NCBI GenBank assembly: GCA_902826505.1
Contig: CADEFG010000023.1
Span: 2,924 to 15,629, forward strand
Reading direction: 5' to 3'
From: an uncultured Acidobacteriota bacterium
GTDB lineage: Bacteria > Acidobacteriota > Blastocatellia > Pyrinomonadales > Pyrinomonadaceae
Length of the DNA stretch: 12,706 nt
Position 1 is the stretch's first letter, and every line of letters begins with the position of its first letter. The translations under genes and the position numbers were made by a program. The notes under the pieces are model-generated. The model did not search any database. It was not told the DNA's origin and saw nothing but the letters and a program-made list of their open reading frames with translations. Below are positions 5,378 through 11,454 of the stretch, in pieces.

Positions 5378-7225
5378 ATGAGACGAAAAATAAGTCCGAT
5401 AATTATAAAAAAGATGTTTCCGTCAGTTGCGTTTGTTTTATTCTTTGCGTTATTTGCCGCAATCAGTCACGCGCAGACAACCGAATTTACCTATCAAGGC
5501 AGGCTCGCCGACGGCGGTCAAACCGCCAACGGTAATTTCGATCTCGAGTTCAGGTTATTCGATGCCGAAACCGGCGGCACGGAAATCGGCGCGCTTCAGC
5601 GGCTTAATGTGCCGGTCGCAGGCGGAATATTTTCGGTCAAATTGGATTTCGGCGCGAATTTTGACGGGCAGACGAGATTTTTGGAAATCGCCGTCAAGCC
5701 GCCGGGCAGCGCGAATTCATTCGTCACGCTGGCGCCGCGTCAAACGATTACCTCCGCGCCGTATGCGATCAAAAGTCTGACGGCGACGAACGCTTTGCAG
5801 CTCGGCGGCATCGCGGCGAATCAGTACGTTCTGACGGGCGACTCGCGTTTGAATGACGACCGCAATCCGCTGCCGAACAGCGCGAATTACATTCAGAACG
5901 CGACGGCGACGCAGGCGAATGCCGATTTCGCGATCTCCGGCAGCGGAACGTTGGGCGGAACGCTTTCAGCCGAGACGGTCAATGCCCGGACCGATTTTTC
6001 GCTTTCGGGAAATCGTGTATTGAGTATTGCCGGAACAGACAATCTGTTTGCGGGCATCGCCGCGGGGTCGGCGAATACGAGCGGCTCCGGTAACGCCTTT
6101 TTCGGGAGTAACGGCGGTTCATCGAACACCGGCGGCGTTAGTAATGCTTTTTTCGGCAGCAGTGCCGGACTTGATAATACGTTGGGCAGTGCCAACTCGT
6201 TTTTCGGATTCCGTGCCGGAGAAAACAACACGACGGCTAACTTTAACTCGTTTTTCGGGATTCTTGCGGGATTCGGCAACACGAGAGGCGAATCCAATTC
6301 ATTTTTCGGCAAGTTTTCCGGGATTGACAACACCGACGGCACCAGGAACTCCTTTTTCGGCGCGGAATCAGGAATCTCCAACCGGACCGGAAACTTCAAC
6401 TCGTTCTTCGGCAACACTGCCGGCGAGACGAATTCGACCGGGAACTTTAACACGTTTTTCGGCGCGTCGGCGGGAAGACTTAACACGACGGGAAGCAATA
6501 ACACGATCATCGGCGCAAGTGCCAATGTCGCCGCAAATAATTTTAACGTCGCCACGGCGATCGGCTCCTTCGCGAGAGTTACGACCAGCAATACGATTCA
6601 GCTCGGCAGAACCGGCGGAGAGGATCGGGTAATCGCGCCGGGCGGAATCGCTTTACGGGACGGCAGTTTGCGGCTGCGCGAGCCAAATGACACGAATCAT
6701 TCGATCGGCTACGACTCCGCCGTTGACGGCATTCGCTTCGCCGCTTTCGGCGGCTTTCGCTGGTTTAATTCGCGGCTCAGCCGCATCCAGATGGATTTAA
6801 CGACGGCGGGCGATTTATTCATCGTCGGCAGCTACCGGCAAATCTCCGACGCCCGCTACAAAACCGACGTGCAAACCTTGACGGGCGCGCTCGATACGAT
6901 CGGACGTTTGCGCGGCGTCACCTTCAACTGGAAATCCGAACAAAACGACAACCGCCGGACGCAGATCGGCTTTATCGCGCAGGAAATCGAAGAAGTTCTG
7001 CCGTCGCTGGTTTCGACGGACGAGAACGGCTACAAATCAATTTCCTATCCGAACGTCGTGCCGGTTTTGGTCGAAGCGTTCAAGGAGCAGCAATCGCAAA
7101 TCGAAGCGCAAAAAGCGCAGATCAAAGAACAGAAACAGCAGCTTCAAGACCAACAGTTGTTATTTGAAAACCTGCGGCGGATCGTTTGCCGATCAAACGC
7201 CGAGGAAAAAATTTGTCAGCAGTAG
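5378..7225 (+). CDS. Secreted fibre protein 3 with a different S74 chaperone subtype
   Basis: This encodes 615 residues from the ATG at 5378, 8 bases after the previous stop. The frame is open upstream to a TTG at 5357, but that would overlap the previous gene. The internal ATG at 5414 would remove the basic n-region (MRRK…KK), so 5378 is preferred. The signal peptide ends ISHA before Q33-T-T-E-F. The N-terminal beta domain matches its neighbours. A single array of nine 17-residue repeats begins at residue 222, with a cap ending SNTIQLGRTGGEDRV. The next ~70 residues (RFAAFGGFRWF…) have no counterpart in the other four paralogs and lack the C-x9-C pair. The S74 domain has the classical SDARYK motif (S490, K495) and a GFIAQEIEEVLPSLV core, unlike the GAEDVAxVEPLLV core elsewhere. 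Five heptads (569-603) and C604-x8-C613 match the neighbours again, so the protein appears chimeric. Confidence 0.88.
   Translation: MRRKISPIIIKKMFPSVAFVLFFALFAAISHAQTTEFTYQGRLADGGQTANGNFDLEFRLFDAETGGTEIGALQRLNVPVAGGIFSVKLDFGANFDGQTRFLEIAVKPPGSANSFVTLAPRQTITSAPYAIKSLTATNALQLGGIAANQYVLTGDSRLNDDRNPLPNSANYIQNATATQANADFAISGSGTLGGTLSAETVNARTDFSLSGNRVLSIAGTDNLFAGIAAGSANTSGSGNAFFGSNGGSSNTGGVSNAFFGSSAGLDNTLGSANSFFGFRAGENNTTANFNSFFGILAGFGNTRGESNSFFGKFSGIDNTDGTRNSFFGAESGISNRTGNFNSFFGNTAGETNSTGNFNTFFGASAGRLNTTGSNNTIIGASANVAANNFNVATAIGSFARVTTSNTIQLGRTGGEDRVIAPGGIALRDGSLRLREPNDTNHSIGYDSAVDGIRFAAFGGFRWFNSRLSRIQMDLTTAGDLFIVGSYRQISDARYKTDVQTLTGALDTIGRLRGVTFNWKSEQNDNRRTQIGFIAQEIEEVLPSLVSTDENGYKSISYPNVVPVLVEAFKEQQSQIEAQKAQIKEQKQQLQDQQLLFENLRRIVCRSNAEEKICQQ
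6041..6499 (+). repeat. 17-residue repeat array of fibre protein 3, 9 units
   Basis: Nine consecutive exact 17-residue units run without length variants (NLFAG, NAFFG twice, NSFFG five times, NTFFG), then NTIIGASANVA and the cap. This is the most regular array in the window, tied for longest with the second array of fibre protein 5. Confidence 0.92.
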
Positions 7226-7240
7226 CAGCAGGAGTAAACA

Positions 7241-9058
7241 ATGAAACGAGTATTTTTAACATCAATAACAAATTCTTCAATTCGATTGGGGATAATGCTT
7301 TTATATTTCATCTTTACCGCGGCGGTTATCAACGCGCAGACGACCGAATTCAGTTATCAGGGCAGGCTTGCCGACACCGGACAAGTCACGACGGGTAATT
7401 TTGATTTCGAGTTCAGGTTATTCGATGCCGAAACGGGCGGCACAGAAATCGGCTCGATCCAACGGCTCAACGTTCCGGTCGCGGGCGGAATATTTTCGGT
7501 CAAGCTCGATTTCGGCGCGAATTTCAACGGTCAGCCGAGATTTCTCGAAATCGGCGTGCGTCCGGCGGGCGGCGCGAACGCTTTTACGATTCTCGCGCCG
7601 CGCCAGTCTTTTACGTCAACGCCTTATGCGATTCAAAGTTTGAAGGCGGCGAACGCGGCGCAGCTCGGCGGTGTTGATGCCAATCAGTTTATCGTGACTA
7701 ACGATCCGCGTTTGAACGATGAACGAAATCCCGCGCCGAACAGCCCGAACTACATTCAAAATACGACGACCGAACAGCCGAACACGAATTTCAACATTTC
7801 GGGAAACGGCTTGATGGGCGGCACGCTTCTCGCTAATTCGGTTTTCTCGCGGAGCGGTTTTTTTATCGTTAACAACTTCGGGCTCAATCCCGTGCTGAAT
7901 ATCGCCGGGACAAACAATCTTTTCGTCGGCTCGCGGTCGGGCGAGAGTAATACGACCGGCACTGATAACGCTTTTGTCGGAGCCAACAGCGGTGCCTTTA
8001 ATACGACCGGCTCGAACAACTCGTTTTTCGGGAGAGGCACGGGAAATTCTAATGTTACCGGTGACCTCAATTCTTTTTTCGGAAGCGGCGCGGGACAGGG
8101 CATCAGAACCGGCAGCAGCAATACTTTTCTCGGCGCATTTACGTTTGGAGCCAGCGATTTGAATTTTGCGACCGCCGTCGGCTCCGGCACGATAGTCCGC
8201 ACGAGCAACACGGTCGTCCTCGGCAGACCGCAGGACACCGTCGAAATTCCCGGCACTTTGAGGCTTTTGGGCAATTTCAACGTCAACGGCACGTTTTCTG
8301 CCCGGACGTTCAACGCCGTCGAGCAGTTCAGCATCAACGACCAGCCTTTCTTGAGCAGCGGCGGCGGGACAAACATCTTCGCCGGTATCGGCGCGGGAAT
8401 CAATACGTTTGGCAATCTCAATACATTGATCGGGCAAAACGCAGGCAGAGTCAACACTTCCGGCAGTAATAACACGATCATCGGCGCAAATGCCAACGTC
8501 GTCAACGCCAATCTTAACTTTGCCACGGCAATCGGCGCAGGCGCGTCAGTTTCAACCAGCAATACGGTCGTTCTCGGCAGAACCGGCGATACCGTCAGCG
8601 TGCCGGGCAGTCTTTCTCTGTCGACGCTCGGCGCGGCGGGCGTTCTCTTGCTCTGCCGCAACGCCGCCAACCTGATTTCTCCATGTTCTTCTTCCCTCCG
8701 GTATAAAACCGATATTAATCCATTCAATTCAGGACTAACCCTTGTCCAGCGCCTGCGCCCGATTACTTTTACATGGAAGGACGGCGGAGCAAAAGATTTC
8801 GGACTCGGCGCGGAAGAGGTCGCGGCGGTCGAGCCGTTGCTTGTCACATATAACTCGAAGGGCGAAGTCGAAGGCGTGAAATACGACCGACTCGGCGTAG
8901 TTTTGCTGAATGCCGTCAAAGAACAGCAGACGCAGCTCGAAAAACAAAACGCGCAAATCCGCGAGCAAGCCGACGAGATCAAAGAACAACGCGCCGTCAT
9001 CGAGAATTTGAAACAAATCGTCTGCGGGATAAATCCGGCGGCGAAAATTTGCAAATAG
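7241..9058 (+). CDS. Secreted fibre protein 4 with two short repeat modules and S74 chaperone domain
   Basis: This encodes 605 residues. The ATG at 7241 has the clearest ribosome-binding site of the fibre genes (AGGAG, 7230-7234, 6-base spacing) and lies 15 bases after the previous stop. A long signal peptide (MKRVFLTS…AVINA) is cut before Q33-T-T-E-F. The N-terminal beta domain is followed by four repeats (226-293) and a cap (FATAVGSG…SNTVVLGR). A linker (FNAVEQFSINDQPF) leads to a second, minimal array of two repeats starting at 378, with a cap identical over FATAIGAGASVSTSNTVVLG to the first cap of fibre protein 2. Then come C-x9-C, the S74 domain (candidate dyad S484, K489; SSLRYK), five heptads (560-594) and C595-x8-C604. 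The likely role is the same trimeric extracellular fibre with a shorter shaft (inference). Confidence 0.88.
   Translation: MKRVFLTSITNSSIRLGIMLLYFIFTAAVINAQTTEFSYQGRLADTGQVTTGNFDFEFRLFDAETGGTEIGSIQRLNVPVAGGIFSVKLDFGANFNGQPRFLEIGVRPAGGANAFTILAPRQSFTSTPYAIQSLKAANAAQLGGVDANQFIVTNDPRLNDERNPAPNSPNYIQNTTTEQPNTNFNISGNGLMGGTLLANSVFSRSGFFIVNNFGLNPVLNIAGTNNLFVGSRSGESNTTGTDNAFVGANSGAFNTTGSNNSFFGRGTGNSNVTGDLNSFFGSGAGQGIRTGSSNTFLGAFTFGASDLNFATAVGSGTIVRTSNTVVLGRPQDTVEIPGTLRLLGNFNVNGTFSARTFNAVEQFSINDQPFLSSGGGTNIFAGIGAGINTFGNLNTLIGQNAGRVNTSGSNNTIIGANANVVNANLNFATAIGAGASVSTSNTVVLGRTGDTVSVPGSLSLSTLGAAGVLLLCRNAANLISPCSSSLRYKTDINPFNSGLTLVQRLRPITFTWKDGGAKDFGLGAEEVAAVEPLLVTYNSKGEVEGVKYDRLGVVLLNAVKEQQTQLEKQNAQIREQADEIKEQRAVIENLKQIVCGINPAAKICK
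7916..8119 (+). repeat. First 17-residue repeat array of fibre protein 4, 4 units
   Basis: Four 17-residue units (NLFVG, NAFVG, NSFFG, NSFFG) are followed by a shortened unit (NTFLGAFTFG) that enters the cap. Confidence 0.88.
8372..8470 (+). repeat. Second 17-residue repeat array of fibre protein 4, 2 units
   Basis: Two units (NIFAG, 16 residues; NTLIG, 17 residues) are followed by NTIIGANANVV and the cap. This is the smallest array in the cluster. Confidence 0.85.
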
Positions 9059-9096
9059 AAAAGATCAAATGAAACGAAAAATTCAATCGAAATATT

Positions 9097-11454
9097 ATGA
9101 AAAACCTATTTAGAACAGCAATGTTATGCGCGCTCGCCGCGTTTTCGGCAACATTTATCAACGCGCAAACGACCGAATTTACCTATCAGGGAAGACTGAC
9201 CGACGGCGGGCAAACATCAAGCGGAAATTACGATTTCGAGTTTAAGTTATTCGACGCGGAAGCGGGCGGCGCGGAAATCGGCACGCTCCAGCGGCTCGAC
9301 GTGACGGTGACGAACGGAATATTTTCGGTAAAACTCGATTTCGGCGCGAATTTCAACGGTCAGCCGAGATTTCTGGAAATCGCCGCCCGCGCGTCCGCGA
9401 CGCAAGGCGCATTTACGATTCTCTCGCCGCGCCAGCCGTTCACTTCCGTGCCTTATTCGATCAAGAGTTTGAATGCTGAAACGGCGATTAACGCCGCGCA
9501 GCTCGGCGGCGTCGAGGCAAATCAATTCATCACGACGAATGATCCGCGCATGACGGACGAGCGCCCGCCTGCGCCGAACAGCCCGAATTACATTCAAAAT
9601 ACGACGGCGACGCAGGCGGGCAGCAATTTCAGCATCAGCGGCAACGGGACGCTCGGCGGGACGCTTTCCGCCGGTACCGTCAACGCCGCGACGCAGTTCA
9701 ACCTCGGCGGACGACGCGTTTTTACCGCCGACATCGTTAGCAGCAACACCGTATTCGGTTTGGGGACGGGAGATTCGCTGACGACCGGCGTCTCAAATAC
9801 ATTTTTTGGCTCCTCGGTAGGCACTCAAACCACGACCGGCGATCGCAACTCGTTTTTCGGCGTCAGCGCGGGGGTGGGAAATACAACGGGAAGAAGCAAC
9901 TCTTTTTTCGGCTTTATATCAGGAATCAACAATCGCGGCTCCGAAAACTCTTATTTTGGTGACTCTACCGGCGTTGCAGCCGGCTTGGGATCGGGCAATA
10001 CTCTGATCGGTGCCACCGCCGGGCGGCAAAATCTCGGCTCGGATAATACGTTTGTCGGCAGAGAAGCCGGCGGTTTTTTTGCCTTCGGCGATAACAATTC
10101 AATCGTCGGATCAAGGTCATCTATCATTTCTAACCAGGGTGCGGCGGTCAATTCGTCAACGATGATCGGTGCGGGCGCGAGGATCAGAGCGACGAATAAC
10201 GCTCTTTCATTTGTCACCGTAATCGGCGCGGGCGCGGAAGCAGCCACCTCCAATACGGTCGTACTCGGCAGAAATCTCGATACCGTCGAAATTCCTGGCG
10301 CGCTGAACGTTGCGGGCGGCACCAGTTTCGGCGGCACGCTCTCCGCCAACCGGATCAACACGCTGACGGATTTCGCCGTCGGCGGCGCGACGGTGTTCAA
10401 AACGCTCGGCAACAGCAGCATTTTTATCGGCATTGACTCCGGCGCGGCGAATACGACCGGAGGAAATAATGTTTTTGTCGGACACCGCGCGGGAGAAAGC
10501 AACACAATCGGCGCCGCCAACGCTTTTTTAGGAGACGGCGTCGGAAGCTCCAACACGACCGGCAGCTTTAACACCTTCAACGGTTTTCGCGCCGGCGCCA
10601 GTAATACCGTCGGGCTTTTTAATTCTTTCTTCGGTGCCAATGCCGGAGTTTCCAATACCGACGGGAACAACAATACGTTTCTGGGAATGGAAGCCGGTCG
10701 CAACAACACGAGCGGCAGCTTCAATGTTTTCAGCGGCTACAGCGCGGGCGGAAAGAATTTGACCGGCGGCAAGAACGTCTTTAGCGGCTTCGCTGCCGGA
10801 TTAAACAATACAACGGGCGAAAACAACGTCTTTGTGGGCATGGATGCCGGAAAAGCCAACATCGACGGCAGCAGCAACACGGTCATCGGCAGCAATTCGG
10901 ATTTGGGAAACGCCAATTTGAGTTTTGCGACCGCCGTCGGCGCGGGCGCGGTCGTCAACGCGAGCAACACGATACAGCTCGGACGCAGCGCGGACACGGT
11001 CAATGTTTCCGGCTTCGTCACGCTGCAAACGCTCGGCTTGGGCGGCAGTCAGGTCTTGTGCCGTAACGGCTCTCTGCAAATCGGCATTTGCTCGTCTTCT
11101 TTACGCTACAAAACCAATATCGCGCCGTTTGATGCGGGCTTGAAGCTCGTCAGCCGCCTGCGCCCGATCACTTTCGATTGGAAAACCGACGGCACCCGCG
11201 ATTTGGGCTTGGCGGCGGAAGAAGTCGCGGCGGTCGAGCCTTTGCTCGCGGTTCGCAATGAACAAGGCGAGGTTGAAGGCGTCAAATATGATCGTCTCGG
11301 CGTGGTTCTCCTAAACGCCGTCAAAGAACAGCAGGCGCAGATCGAAGCGCAGCAAAAATTTATCGAAAAACAGCAAGCGGCGATTGACGGGCTGAAAAAA
11401 CTCGTCTGCGGGCAAACCCCGAACGCCGACGTTTGCATGGAGGAACAAAAATGA
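9097..11454 (+). CDS. Secreted fibre protein 5, longest paralog, two repeat modules and S74 chaperone domain
   Basis: This encodes 785 residues. The ATG at 9097 starts a standard signal peptide (MKNLFRTAMLCALAAF…INA) cut before Q24-T-T-E-F. An out-of-frame ATG at 9069 begins a 14-codon frame overlapping this start. The N-terminal beta domain is followed by seven repeats (217-333) and a cap containing VLGRNLDTVEIPG, nearly the same as in fibre protein 2. A second LGGTLSA-type linker (GGTLSANRINTLTDF) then leads to nine repeats (441-593) and a second cap. C-x9-C precedes the S74 domain with candidate dyad S667 and K672 (SSLRYK). Four heptads (743-770) and C771-x8-C780 end the protein, with a slightly diverged tail (MEEQK). 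The last codons contain GGAGGA (11439-11444), the ribosome-binding site for the next gene, whose start overlaps this stop by 4 bases. Confidence 0.88.
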   Translation: MKNLFRTAMLCALAAFSATFINAQTTEFTYQGRLTDGGQTSSGNYDFEFKLFDAEAGGAEIGTLQRLDVTVTNGIFSVKLDFGANFNGQPRFLEIAARASATQGAFTILSPRQPFTSVPYSIKSLNAETAINAAQLGGVEANQFITTNDPRMTDERPPAPNSPNYIQNTTATQAGSNFSISGNGTLGGTLSAGTVNAATQFNLGGRRVFTADIVSSNTVFGLGTGDSLTTGVSNTFFGSSVGTQTTTGDRNSFFGVSAGVGNTTGRSNSFFGFISGINNRGSENSYFGDSTGVAAGLGSGNTLIGATAGRQNLGSDNTFVGREAGGFFAFGDNNSIVGSRSSIISNQGAAVNSSTMIGAGARIRATNNALSFVTVIGAGAEAATSNTVVLGRNLDTVEIPGALNVAGGTSFGGTLSANRINTLTDFAVGGATVFKTLGNSSIFIGIDSGAANTTGGNNVFVGHRAGESNTIGAANAFLGDGVGSSNTTGSFNTFNGFRAGASNTVGLFNSFFGANAGVSNTDGNNNTFLGMEAGRNNTSGSFNVFSGYSAGGKNLTGGKNVFSGFAAGLNNTTGENNVFVGMDAGKANIDGSSNTVIGSNSDLGNANLSFATAVGAGAVVNASNTIQLGRSADTVNVSGFVTLQTLGLGGSQVLCRNGSLQIGICSSSLRYKTNIAPFDAGLKLVSRLRPITFDWKTDGTRDLGLAAEEVAAVEPLLAVRNEQGEVEGVKYDRLGVVLLNAVKEQQAQIEAQQKFIEKQQAAIDGLKKLVCGQTPNADVCMEEQK
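9745..10095 (+). repeat. First 17-residue repeat array of fibre protein 5, 7 units
   Basis: Seven units include two 16-residue variants (NTVFG, NTFFG, NSFFG, NSFFG, NSYFG, NTLIG, NTFVG), then a partial NSIVG unit. Later units have lost the N-T-T-G half of the consensus, so this array is more degenerate than the second one. Confidence 0.88.
10417..10875 (+). repeat. Second 17-residue repeat array of fibre protein 5, 9 units
   Basis: There are nine exact 17-residue units, starting S-I-F-I-G and continuing NVFVG, NAFLG, NTFNG, NSFFG, NTFLG, NVFSG, NVFSG and NVFVG, followed by NTVIGSNSDLG and a cap. Several units use V instead of S/T after the leading N, a local subtype. Confidence 0.9.

Noticed and set aside
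7756..9054. Long open frame on the minus strand (432 codons) opposite fibre gene 4, with similar shorter ones opposite genes 1, 2, 3 and 5
   Set aside because: They lie exactly opposite strongly supported coding DNA and recur opposite the same repeats in each paralog. They show no domain or start signal. They result from codon bias of the + strand repeats.
2394..10875. Regular 51-bp repeats as a CRISPR or non-coding satellite
   Set aside because: Periodicity is at the protein level inside intact reading frames, with diverged codons and no spacers.
1704..11454. Prophage tail-fibre region
   Set aside because: All five proteins have Sec signal peptides, and the flanking genes are regulatory or secreted bacterial types. 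No capsid, baseplate, holin or integrase gene is visible.
1704..11454. Classical trimeric autotransporter adhesins (YadA type)
   Set aside because: The caps look YadA-like, but there is no C-terminal outer-membrane beta-barrel anchor. The proteins end in an S74 domain, coiled coil and Cys tail.
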